Source: Neckera pumila
Lineage: Eukaryota; Streptophyta; Bryopsida; Hypnales; Neckeraceae
Length of the DNA stretch: 64,000 nt
Direction of reading: 5' to 3'
Assembly: GCA_963969595.1 (NCBI GenBank)
Contig: OZ018409.1
Location: 16,586,975-16,650,974 of the forward strand
Below are positions 25,720 through 36,800 of the stretch, in pieces. Within the stretch, counting starts at the first letter, position 1; the number at the start of each line of letters is the position of its first letter. The notes beneath the pieces were generated by a model, which made no database searches, was not told where the DNA came from, and saw only the letters and a list, made by a program, of their open reading frames with translations. The translations under genes and the position numbers were made by a program.

Positions 25720-26510
25720 CACTACAAGAAAAGGGGGGTATTTGTGACTAGGGGGTTTCTGAAATCTGAAGTTGTAGTCGTGACCGCGATTGTCCCTCTG
25801 TAATTGCACGCTCTATCCTTAGTCGACAGTATCAAAGTAATTTAGAAGTCACAGCCGTGACTGGAGGATGAGAAATGGATGAAAAATAGGCTTCACGCGC
25901 ATGTTTTCTTTCGTGGTTCATTTCTTTTCCTTCTGCAATGGTCACGGTAATATTTTGGAATGTGCCGTGACTGAGGTACAACTGCGGAACGACTTTATGT
26001 CAACTGACGGTGGTTTAGTGGGTCAAAGCCTTTGCTTACGTGGATTTTGCCGCCAAAATATGGCGGGAAACATAGGGTAAGTCATTCCAGAGTCACGGAC
26101 AGTTGTCGTACGCCACTTTAGGTCGCTTTGGGATGACTAGGACATTCTTTTTTCGGAATTACAAAGCAACTTCGGGGATTTCCCTGCTGTGCAATGCTGG
26201 GGATTAGCAGGACTCTTCCAAGTGCAATGCTCCTAAGGCCTATTAGTTGAAAAATTAGGACACAGTTGGTTGCGGTTATGCTGCAGATAGAGTGCAAAGG
26301 GATGATGTCGAGGGATCACAGACTGCAATAACGTTGTGTGCAAGGAACTTTACTTTTCACTGACAGAAACAACATGTAAAGCACTGTAATGACATTGCAT
26401 TTCATCAACGTTGGATGTCTGTGCCGGCGTCAACACTATAGAGCAATTCTTTTGACTACATCGAGACTCAAGAATGACTTTGCAATATGGCTGCACAGTC
26501 GAGGTGCGCA
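25720..26510. repeat. CACTA left subterminal region
   Basis: Begins with the terminal inverted repeat and carries several GTCGTGAC, GTCACG and GTGACT motifs (about 25,770-26,110), the counterpart of the right subterminal repeats. No gene is seen. Confidence 0.6.
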
Positions 26511-27240
26511 CTAGTAATCTTCTTGGGCTAAGGAGTTCTCTTCTTTGGACAATTCAATGGCCCCAAGAAGATTCACTGCTTGTTGGGGGGGCAGCCACAT
26601 CTGGGGAGCCATGAGGTCGGCACTCTCAGAGGTGGTGGTTATGAAGGCCTCTGCTTTGTCCACAACCTCCCGCCTTGCTCTTGCTTCTTTCTATAAGACT
26701 ACTTTCCATCCAGGTCTGTCTGCAACATCTGAGAAAAATACTTGCATGACTTGACTGGAAAAGATGAAGGGATCTGCCATGCAAGGTAACATGTGTCAAA
26801 AGTTCACAACTAGGAAATCAGCATCGTCCCGCGTATAAATTGCATTCCCGTGATTGTCTTGGCCCTTCACCCAATCGCATTGCAAGAGAGTCATTTGTGT
26901 ATTGAGACCTCTGTAATCCAGCAACAGTATGTCTTTCAATACGTCGATGTAGTTTACGGATAAGTCCCCCGCGTTCTCCAAAGGCTGTTCAAAGACCGAT
27001 GCCACGCCGCTGTTGTAGCTTTTTAATCTTGAGGAACTTTCATCGTCCACGCGGAAGTGATTCCCAAATGCAATGACTCGGGAGTACCGCAGTGCTCTCT
27101 ACGATGGCAGTGCGCTCAGCAGCAAGCGATCTCGGTCCTTAGGCTTTCGCATATCTAGATCAGCATTGTGGACAACGACCACCATCCATTCTGCTAGCGC
27201 TGCAGTCGAGGGATCCGCATTGTGTTCAGCCCTCCATTTC
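26511..27240 (-). pseudogene. tnp2 C-terminal exon with DUF4216
   Basis: Minus-strand reading RYSRVIAFGNHFRVDDES, then YIDVLKDILLLDYRGLN and LLQCDWVKGQ, matches the DUF4216 domain of plant tnp2 proteins. The same frame passes a TGA at 26,796 and a TAG at 26,691 and continues through DPFIFSSQVMQVFF and GWKVVL to a terminal TAG at 26,511. An upstream TAG is at 27,099. Confidence 0.72.
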
Positions 27241-29467
27241 CTTTAAAATCACCCGGCTAAATGATAAGACAATTGTAGGACCTATATGAAAGCTGAAATT
27301 GTTGTGGTATAGACAAATGTCCAATACAACCAGTTGTATGGAGGCATCGCGGTGTTAGCCAGCACTAGGTATCAACTTAAAGAAGTCAAGGTGAAGTCGG
27401 AGCGTTCTTTGCGCCCTACTCTTTGACAAATACATCACTTTATAACGACTACATTACAACTTCTAAATACTCTTTCACGACTGAAGGAGGATCTAGTTCC
27501 CTTAAACCACTCCTATGAAGTATAAGACTGCCCTACATGTCTGAGAATGCACAAACACGGTGTCGTGTAGAGAGAGTTTGCTTTGGGAAATTGCAGAGAT
27601 TTTGGCTGCAATTTGAAATGGTTTAGGACTAGGATGTGTAATGGTCGTGTCGAATCTTGTACCTCAAACCTTGAATCTTCTACTTAGAACGTCAAATCTT
27701 CAACTTCACCTTGAAACTGCTCCTTGTTGGCCTATCCTGAGGCTGACTCTAAACGGGTCAGGTTTCAGTCAGGTAGGTGATAAGAAACCACAGTCCTCAA
27801 ACAGGTAAAACGGGACAACATAACACGAGATGCTGTCCGGATGATGGGTTCCTAAACTTTCAAACTCCCGGTGACTACCTTAAGAACCAAGCTTCACCGT
27901 GAGAACAAGCAAGTCTTGACCATGTGGGCAATTAATCCCACTTCGTCACCCACGACACAAAATGAGGCTAGCAATGGTGTAAACTAAGCCGCCCGCAACA
28001 ACAAAGTTTACAAAGCCACAAGCCACACACACACACACACACACACAAGTTTTCAACACTTCCTCCAATCTCCAACTTCAACCTTCAATTCGTAAGCTGA
28101 ACTTTGGGTGAGTGCCTCCAACGCTCCACAGCTTCAAATGAGATGAGTAATACCTCTTTGAAAAGCTAGCACAAATTCCTACTTCTCCTCCAAGTTTCAA
28201 ACAATTCTAAAACTTTGTCCAGCTTTTATGGCCATCCAAAATTTTGGCCTTGAGAAAGAAGGGCAACATACCCTCTTTCACTTCTTCACTCACAACTCAC
28301 TCATACAAACTTCAAATAGAACAAGTGATAGCTTCATAAATAGCTAACACAATTTTTTACATTTTCTCCAAATCTCAAACAATTCTAAAACTCTGTCCAA
28401 TATCTATGGCCATCTAAAGTTTCGGCCTTGAGAGAAAAAGGGCAGCAAACCTTCCTTCACTTCCACACTCACAACTCACTCATAAGAACTCTAAATGGAA
28501 CGAATGATATCTTTATGAAAAACTAACACAATTTTCTACACTCCCTCCAAATCTTATTGTAAATCAAGAACATGTCCGTCTTTAATGGCTGATCAAAGTC
28601 TTTGCCTTTTAGTTTCAAAGGCAATAAAAAACCCTCCACTCAAACTAGCACAATTTTTGATTCACAACTTCAAATTAAGCAAATGAGATCAATTTAAAAA
28701 ATACACACCATGATACACAACTCCTCTAAATTTCATTTCAAAACTCTTCAACTCCCAACACAATAGCCCTCCAAACATTCGGGGTCCTCTCTAAACTCAC
28801 AATGAGAGAGAAGATCCATAGTGTCCCCTTTTTCTTCACCCTATCTTCATTCTAACCACACAAACAAGTGGGGTCCGCCCCTAAATCACTCTTCAAGGCT
28901 ACAACAACAATAATTGAGCACTCATTTGGCCCAGAACTATTTCTTTATCTTTAACTTAGAAGGAAATTCATTCAAGTTCACCGAGAAGGCAAACTATTTG
29001 AATAATTTCTTCATACTACTTTACAAATACAAAACTAATGCAAGAAATCACTCCAACTATGGAATGAAGTACTCAAACTCAACACATGTCTAGTAGAGGT
29101 AAAAAACTAGAGTTCTAATCAAAATATCATTCCATCTGCAGGAATTTGAGAAAATTCAAACTCATGCTCCGGTTGAGATTCTTCATTTTGAGACTCAGAA
29201 AAAACCCTCCAGTTCGACATTCTAAACCTAAAGTAGAAAACAACTACCACTTATGGAATTTGATGAAGCGCTTAGGCAGATCCGTCTTCTTATATAGATG
29301 TCATGCACCTCAACAAAAAGGTGTCACCTTGAAGCTACTCGATAAAACATATAATATATATTTTTACACTATGTACAAATGTACAACACGACAACATTTG
29401 GCTCAACCGTTTGAGAAGAAATTCAATCGCATTTACCAGAGGGTAATGGAAGCACTCACGCATACAA
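27241..29467 (-). other. Large tnp2 intron or spacer; no gene seen
   Basis: Between the DUF4218 and DUF4216 exons. It holds degenerate repeats at about 28,090-28,720 (recurring TTTCACTTC..ACTCACAACTCACTCATA units) and an AC microsatellite at 28,024-28,047. I see no protein-coding segment in it. Confidence 0.5.
28024..28047. repeat. AC dinucleotide microsatellite
   Basis: About 12 uninterrupted AC units in the large tnp2 intron. Confidence 0.9.
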
Positions 29468-30358
29468 TTCTTCCATAATGGCTACGTTCATGAGCACGTA
29501 CTGATGTGCTAGGTCTCATAGCGCTGGGGACAAAACATATGGCTTCCCTCCCCCTTGCAGAACCTCCTCAGCATCCCCATACTCTTCGTCTTTGTTCCAC
29601 ATACGTCTCTGAGTGACCTGAAACCTCTGGAGATGTTTGGTGATGAAACCAATGCACTCGTCTTTCAGGTACCCCTCCACCATGCATGCCTCCGGCCGGG
29701 CCAAGTTCCGGACGTGATTCTTCAATACTTTCATGTAATGCTCCACATGATACATCCACCTAGCACTGACTAGTCCACAAATGTCTAGTTCTTGTGCTAG
29801 ATGGTAGGGCAGATGTGTCATTATGTCAAAGAAGGATGGGGGGAATTCAAGCTCTAACAAGGCCATGCTCTCGGTGACATCAGCTTTGAGTGAAGGAAAA
29901 TCAGCCGGATTGTAAACCTTGGTGCAAAGGCGGCGAAAAACCTTGCACATTCGCATGACAGCCATGCGAGGCCCAGGTGCCATTAGACCCCGCAATGCTA
30001 GAGGCAGTACCTGCTGCATGAGGACGTGGTAGTCATGGGATTTAAGGCCCCCGAAATTCTTCTTCCGTATGCACTTTGCGAGGTCAGATGAATACCCGCT
30101 TGGGGTCTTCAGGGACTCAATGCATTGGGCAAAACTCTAGAATTCCTCTTCCGTGAGCACGTAAGGGGCTCTCGGCTTCACCATTTTGCCAACCTGCCGG
30201 GGGTGTGGGATTAGCCAAAGGTGCGGCCTCATCTGCCTCTTTTGCAAGTCCCTCCTTACCTTCATGGTGTCCTTCTTCCCGGTTATGGTTTTCAAGAAGT
30301 TCTTTGCTAGGTTCATCTCGTAGTGCATAACGTCCAGCGTGTTGCGAATGAGAAGATC
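29468..30358 (-). pseudogene. tnp2 exon with DUF4218
   Basis: Exon following a clear GTTTAG acceptor at 30,359. It reads LLIRNTLDVMHYEMNL, then an amber stop at 30,137, then GGLKSHDYHVL and the DUF4218 block (LPLALRGLM, PPSFFDIMTHLPYHL, YMKVLKNHVRNLARPE). Another stop (TGA) lies at 29,516, after which the frame continues to a GTGAGT donor near 29,467. This domain order is standard for plant CACTA tnp2. Confidence 0.8.
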
Positions 30359-32105
30359 CTAAACATAAGTAAAAAACTCAAATAGAGAAAGATTAGGGGC
30401 TCATACGCGTTAATGACAAGGAATACAAAGACTTAGCAACAAGGGTGACCGTGCAATATTAAGCCCACTTACATAGTATATCCCAGTGAGTCACATATTG
30501 TGATTGGTATTGGGTTACAACTTAATCGCCTCTTCCACACAACTTTGGAGTTGGGACCTAGTGCCGTCTAAGTGACGGCTTGTTTGCGATATATAGAATG
30601 TGGGCTGCAATTGAGAGACTGACCTTACAGTACGGCAATCTGAAGAATATGCTCATGCGCTTTACGCCATGGACTTTGGAGGGGTCACCTGCACTGCCGT
30701 CTCTATGTCCGGATGCTTTCCAGGCCTCAAATTCTGCCGCATGCGCCAGCTGCTCCTCCACTGTGATTGGACTTGGTTTTGGTCTGGTTTCCATGGCTCC
30801 ATTGAAGTGATCCTTCATGGAAAATGACCTCAAGGGATGGTGCTCAGGTAACCAACGGCGTGTCCCACTGTAAGTTTGCTTGCCTAATTCTAAAGAGTGC
30901 TCTACGCCCAAGTTCATGCCACAACAAGGACATGCTGCGTACCCCTGATGGGAGAATCCTCCAACTGTACCATAGCCTAGAAAGTCGTGGATCGTCCACA
31001 ACAACATAGCGCGCAGCTAGAATGCTTGGCACCCGGCAGCTTTAGTAACATCAAAAGCTGGGACTCTTGACTATAGTTCGAGCAACTCCTCCAGAACAGG
31101 CTTTAAGAAAACGTCAAAGACTTTGGAGGTCACTGACTCCTTCCCGGGAATTAGAAGGGTCAACAACACAAAGAATTTCTTTGTGCAAAGCCAAGGGGGG
31201 ACGTTGTAATTTAGCAAAAGCACCGGCCACGTTGATCAAGACGACCAATTCTGTTTGAATGGATTCAGGCCGTCCGCTGCCAAAGCAAAGTGAGCATTGC
31301 GGGGATCAGTGGCAAACGCAGGGTCAACATTATCATGGAAGTGTCGCCAAGCCTTTGAATCACAGGGATGCCAAACTAGGCCGTCCCCTCCCTCCTGGTT
31401 GCTACAGTTGTCATGATGCCATACCATGAGTCTAGACAACATGGGGCTCCTGAACATTTGTACAAGTCGCGGGATTATTGGAAAATGACGGAGAACCTTC
31501 ACAGGAAAGGCTTTCCGATCCTCATCTCAATATCTCCGCCCACCGCAGGTAGGACAATAGAGTGCATCTGCGTGTTCCCTGCGGAAGAGGACGCATCCTT
31601 GTTCGCATGCGTGAATGGTGTTGTATGACAAACCCAGTTTGGAGGTGAGGGACTTGGCGGCATGATATGTCTGTGGCAAGGCATTATTCTCAGGGAGCAG
31701 ATGCCGGTTGAGGATGCTGAAAAGTTTGTTGGCGCAAGTGTTGCTCACTTCGTGCACTGTGCATAAAATCATCAAGAGGACAGTGGCGGCTACGGTGCTA
31801 GACCGGGCGCCATCATAGAGCACATTCATGGACTTCTGCAGCCCATTCATATTAGGGTTCTTGTCATCATGGGAACCCTCTGGCAAATGGGGAGAGTCAC
31901 GCCACTCCTCACTGTCTGCAATGTTGCCCAAATCCAACTGCCTGCATTCTTCCTGGATGGAATCCACCGTTGCAAAAGCGTCCAACACTTCCTCTTGAAA
32001 CCTCTCCTCCATGGAAGGGGCCTCTTCCACAACAAGTGCTGCCTGGTCAATCATTCCTGCAACATTGATAGTGGCATCCACGGTTGGTGTCGCAGCACAG
32101 GGCAA

Positions 32106-35100
32106 GCAATTTCCCAGTTATACTACCAAAAACCACTTTAAAGTATAACAAAGTGACTCTAAAGATCGAACCCGCGAGATTTTGTGAAGTAGATAGCCCT
32201 ATTTGGTCTCTAAGCTAAGTCAGTATCTATATTTCCTCTTCCGGTTCAAACACACAACCGGAAACACAACAACACCCAGAACTACAATCAGACCCGTTCT
32301 TATTTCTCCGATCCGGTCCATGTTCCGATTGGGTCTGATCAACTCTCATTCGCTCATACTACTACCCGGTTTAGTTTTACCTCTGTTTCACCATCAAAGG
32401 GATCGCCCCTTGTTTTTGAGAGTGGCAGGCCCGCCGCTCCTTCCGTGAATTATAGTGGCTGAAGACCCACTTCTTCTTTCTTCAATTCTCTACACTAACC
32501 CGGACCCGGTTTGATCCTTCACAGAAACCCAAAAAACTCTCCGGATCACTGGTCACACAAAGACCCCCCGTACGGCCCTTCCATACTACAACGACCTTAG
32601 TGCCCCGTTCCGTCTGTGTGAAGCCAGGCGGCTGCAAGAGAACCCATCCGTTCCAACCTCTACTAAAGTTCTTCCGTTTGCCCAATGAGGCGGCAAGATC
32701 TCTCAGGAGATCGGACACTCAACCGGATTTCACACCCAGGAGTTCTAGCACGATTAAGGAATCCCTCCCTATCCGCCTAGCCTAACAACGGCTGTCTCGC
32801 CCGGAATTCTAAACTCTAGAGCTGCTGAGGAACTGGAATCCCCTCCCAACGCTTGCGCAACCCGCTTATCTGCACATAAGACCAAAACAAACGCGCCAAA
32901 GGGAGAAATCACACCCACACTAGCACGCGCCTTCCTAACTCCTCGCCCCACGACCCTGCCACACACGGGAGAGACACACAACAAGAAGCCAAGAGAAGAC
33001 GTACGCAAAAATGAGGTGAAAGAACTCCCAGCTCCCAAGCGGGGGCTGACTTATATACAACTTGATTACAAAGCAAAAAGGGACCTCGAAATTCGCGCTG
33101 GAAATCCGGACCTGATCCTAACAAGCCAGACCGGATAGTCATCTGATCCGGTCCTAACAAGCCAAACCGGATAGTCATCCAATCCGGTCCTAACTAACTT
33201 ACAAATATTTTACATTCCTACTAACTTCCTATTCTACTCTCCAATTCCCCCGCCCAGCATAGGACTCTTAGGTTCCTCGGGTAGTTGATTGAAGACATCC
33301 GCCAAGTTCTGGCTCCGTTCACCGGCAGCTGGATCCGGAAGATCTGACTTGGGCGATGAATCTATCTGAATTGGCTGCCCCGTTCCAGGTCTCCTGAGAC
33401 TCTTCCGTGACTCAGGTGTATGATCCTTGCGCTCACCTGGATTCGATCCTCCTGCTAGAAACGAATCCGGCATCGAAATGTCCGAGAGGTGGATTTCTCG
33501 GGAAAATAAGGACCCTTTCAGCTTCTGACTGCTGATGTCCATCCGGTCGGCCGCCTCTCGTGCTGCTACTAAGGATGCTTCCACCCGATCGGTGAAGTCG
33601 CTAAGGATCCGAACTATCCGGGAACCGGATACCTTCTTCTCCTCATGCACCCCTTGGTCAAATAAGGCCACCTTGACTGCGGTGGATCCGGACTCTCCAA
33701 GAGTGCCCTTCACCAACTCAGCCACCTTCCGGGTTGCCTCCGCCATCTCCCGGATTGCTGCCTTGTCTTCCCTGAGGGTGACCATGTCCGCCCTCAGAGT
33801 ATCGACTTCCTCCTGAAGTCGACGGATCTCCGTCTCCTGTTTTCGGTTCTCCTCCGGATCGGCCAGGAATTGCCCCACCTTACCCGGCAAATCGCTATCG
33901 ACTGGTGCGCCCACCAGTTCAGAGATAGTGCTCAAAGTCCTCCGCTTGACCTCCCAGTCTGCCCGTATTCCGGCCAGGACAACCGTTAACTAGTTGAACG
34001 GGTCGGTCGGATCCTTGAGATCCGGCATCTCAACATCCGATCCCTGTTCTGGTGTGGACCGGGGGTTTGATGGGGGTCTTCTCTTATGAGGAGGCGTCGT
34101 CTTCTGATGCTTCCTCTGTCGGGATGGTTCCTCCTCTTCTTCTTCTTCCGTCTCGGGTTCGGATCTGGTCTGCTCCTCCACCTCGTCATCCGAGCCCGAC
34201 TCTCCATACTTCAGGATCGATTCCGAAACCCCCCACGTCTTCTCCTCAGAAGGAGTGAGAAGTTGGTTCCGCTGGTAGAGGTGGAAAAGGTAGGGACTCA
34301 AAGGAGTGACCCTACTCTTTCCAATCCTCGTCACCAGCTGGGACACCAGATCAGAAAAGACCCGGGCCCAGTTCACCTTCCGTTCCCCGCTCAGGGAACC
34401 GAAAATGGTGTTGCCGAGGGTCATCGTCACCCTCGTCGGCTTCTCCGGGTGGACGATCGGAACCAGGAACTGAAGGAGGTTACGATGTCGGTTGTTCTTA
34501 CAGTCTGCGACCACGTACCCATCCTTGTTACTCGGTTCCCCATGAAACTTGTCATGGATGAACTCGTCCTTCCGCCCAGCCATACCGGAACCTTCCATCC
34601 GAAAGTTGTAAACTTCCCTCCACCGTTCTTCTTTCCATTCGGTCGGGCGGCCCCGGAGAGTGTTGTCGAACTCGTTCGACACCTTGCACTTGATCTCCCT
34701 CACCATCCGCTCCTCATGAAACCCCCAGGGTTTATCCATCAGGACGAGGCACCCCATGGCGTTGAGATCCTCCATCAACTCAGTCCGGGCCGGTTCCTCC
34801 ATAGGAATGACCGGAACTATCTTTTGGAGCTTGACGTCGGAGGAGGAGCTGGGAGCGCGCGGTCTGGTCTTACGCAGCTGAGGCATGGACACCAGACGAC
34901 CACTGGACCCTTACCGATTGCTACCTCACTCTCTCCTAGCCGCACGTCCCGTTCCTCACTTCCTCTCCTCTGATCTCAACCGGAAGGCACTCACAAAACC
35001 TGCAACCCACACGTTCTTTACTCTTCCTACACTCTCAGACACACCCAGCCGGAAGCCCACATACATCAATGGCTCTGGCGCGGACGGAGGCGAAAAAGGG

Positions 35101-35404
35101 GAGTAAAGGAGTGAAAATGAGGACGACCAGCCCTTATATACTCTCAGGACCCCTGGCACGTCATCATGATCTTTTTCGGTCCGGTCCATATCGATCCGGT
35201 CCAACCCTAATCCGTTTTGAGGTGAAATCCGGATATGATTCCGCTCCTGAATACTAACATTCTAACCGGAACAGATACAGTTTTCTCTTTACTGGATTAT
35301 CGTTGCCTATCCATAGTTTCCTTCTGCCCTTCTAACCAGATACGGACCCTAATTACTGGTTTCCGTTCCGTTATTCAGACAGTCAGAGGAAAACCACAAA
35401 TTCC
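32106..35404. mobile_element. Insertion inside tnp2 carrying protein A
   Basis: Splits the transposase-associated domain exon from the rest of tnp2. Higher GC than the surroundings, with many CCGGTCC/TCCGGTT motifs and a roughly 35-base tandem repeat near 33,110-33,205 (CCTAACAAGCC..CCGGATAGTCATC units). I could not find convincing long terminal repeats or a target duplication by eye, so the edges are approximate and the class is open. Confidence 0.5.
33234..34892 (-). pseudogene. Gag-like or coiled-coil protein A of an inserted element
   Basis: One reading frame broken by a single TAG at 33,990, giving a 300-residue and a 233-residue part. Residues 37-210 form a conserved domain shared with the protein at 37,754-39,883: MGC....PW.F, W..VY.F..EG.G...RK, PE.P.RV, then NTIFGSLSGERKVNW at 161-175. 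After it comes an acidic stretch, a basic stretch (RQRKHQKTTPPHKRRP), then heptad-rich helix (QEEVDTLRADMVTLREDKAA) predicting a coiled coil. No protease, RT or integrase is seen. It may be the gag-like or extra ORF of a non-autonomous LTR-type element; I cannot assign it firmly. Confidence 0.55.
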
Positions 35405-35665
35405 GGTTGCGACAGTTGGCGGAGCCTCTTTGGTTGGTGTCCAGAAGGCCTCCTCCCACTCTTCGTCAGAAGAATCAAGTGTACCCGGTCCGGTCCACCT
35501 ACGTGAAGTGGGATCCCTGTCGTTGCGGATGAGATGGTCATGCACATTTCGAATCAAGAGTTTCCTACGGCCCTTGCATTCAGTGCAAAGGCAATGAACT
35601 CTCTTTGCATTGTCTCGTGAAGCCAACTGCACCTCCCTGGTCCACAATCTGTCATCTCTGAGCCG
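35375..35665 (-). pseudogene. tnp2 N-terminal transposase-associated domain exon
   Basis: Minus-strand reading contains LWTREVQLASRDNAKRVHCL followed by a Cys-x2-Cys pair in CLCTECKGRRK and a basic stretch, as in the plant transposase-associated (TAD) zinc-binding domain that starts tnp2 proteins. It is separated from the rest of tnp2 by the insertion at about 32.1-35.4 kb. The reading runs into unrelated insert sequence near 35,405. Confidence 0.65.
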
Positions 35666-36800
35666 CTGCCTCTAACTGTCGGAGAGGAGAAGTCTTGCAG
35701 GTATCATTGTCACCAAACAGAATATGACTATTGTTCCTTGTCCTGTACTTCGACCGGGCCAACAGCAAACATCAGTGCAAGTGCCAGTGAACACCTTCGG
35801 TCAATGCAAGGCAACGTCACTTTGTCAACTTTGTTGCGACTGATAAATGACTTAATGAAGTGACGGAGAAGTCATCATCTTTCACCACGACTTTGAAGCT
35901 ACTGGAACAGGTCGCGAGGAAGTTGTTCATGCGACTGAACTCATGTTAGACTGTCGCGGAGGATTTATTGGTTGCATTCCTTGGAGGGATGTTCCAAAAT
36001 CCAAGATCTGAGTCTGAGTTTAATATAATTGCGTTGAAAAATTAATTTAACAACCTGTGATGGGAATTGGACGCAAGGGTCATACATCATTGAAGACATG
36101 ATAGCACCCGGGAGACAATGCAACACATAGAAGGGCGAAGATGGGCAGGAATCCCAAGGAAAATTGAATGAGACAGTGAAACCTTTGAAATGGACATGGA
36201 TAAAGAGGAGACCAAAAATGATGATTGGAACACCTCAGCACACAGCACATTGAACTTCAATTTAACGAAATGGGGTGATCTTCTTCCCATACTTTAAGAT
36301 ACTCATTGCCACATTTTGTTGCTACTGCTAGTCTACCAAAAACTTAGATCTCTTCTAAACTAGCTGTCTTAATAAAAGCCCAAGACGCGTGCCTTGTTGA
36401 CGACCAATCAAGCATTATAAATTACAATTCAGTTCCCGTATCGAGTTCCTTTTGTTGCAACAAAATTAACAAAAGAAGTCAACTAAAATGTAGACATTAC
36501 AATTACACAAGCTAGGCCAAAATTTCCCAACTTCATATCACTGCTATTATTGACAAACTTTGCCCATAGAGTCTGAGTTCCTTCTTGACACAGGGGCGGT
36601 TTTAAGACCAACAACATCCAAGAAAGAACATTCATGACCAGAGTGCAAACAAACATGCCATACTGTTGTAACACAGAAAGCACAAAATCCTTCTCTAAGG
36701 CCTTAATGGACCCAAAAGTGACTCGTATATCGTTCTGCAGAGATCTCAGTGTAATTCTCCTAAATGGCCGGAATGAAGTGAATTGATATCCCAAAACCAA
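35666..36800. other. CACTA internal region without a clear gene
   Basis: Between the tnp2 start and the second insertion. No recognisable coding segment; it may hold the promoter of tnp2, which is transcribed leftward. Confidence 0.35.

Larger units (their letters stand above)
26511..35665 (-). pseudogene. CACTA tnp2-type transposase gene, interrupted and decayed
   Basis: Pieces in order on the minus strand: transposase-associated domain (35,375-35,665), an insertion of about 3.3 kb, N-terminal and catalytic tnp2 region (32,105-30,624), an intron (30,623-30,359, GT..AG, joining RLPYCK to DLLIRN), the MHYEMNL stretch and DUF4218 (30,358 to about 29,468), a large intron, then a DUF4216-like C-terminus (about 27,240-26,511). 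Family motifs visible: KVLRHFPIIPRL, ALAADGLNPF, ACPCCG, PPSFFDIMTHLPYHL, LKDILLLDYRG. In-frame stops at 31,527, 31,236, 31,071, 31,017, 30,137, 29,516, 27,099, 26,796 and 26,691 prevent a full product; the surrounding frame is otherwise kept. The protein would have cut and joined CACTA ends in the nucleus. Confidence 0.88.

Noticed and set aside
31067..31258. 63-codon plus-strand ORF
   Set aside because: Antisense to the tnp2 catalytic region.
34086..34973. 295-codon plus-strand ORF
   Set aside because: Antisense shadow of protein A; composition is that of the complementary strand and no domain is visible.
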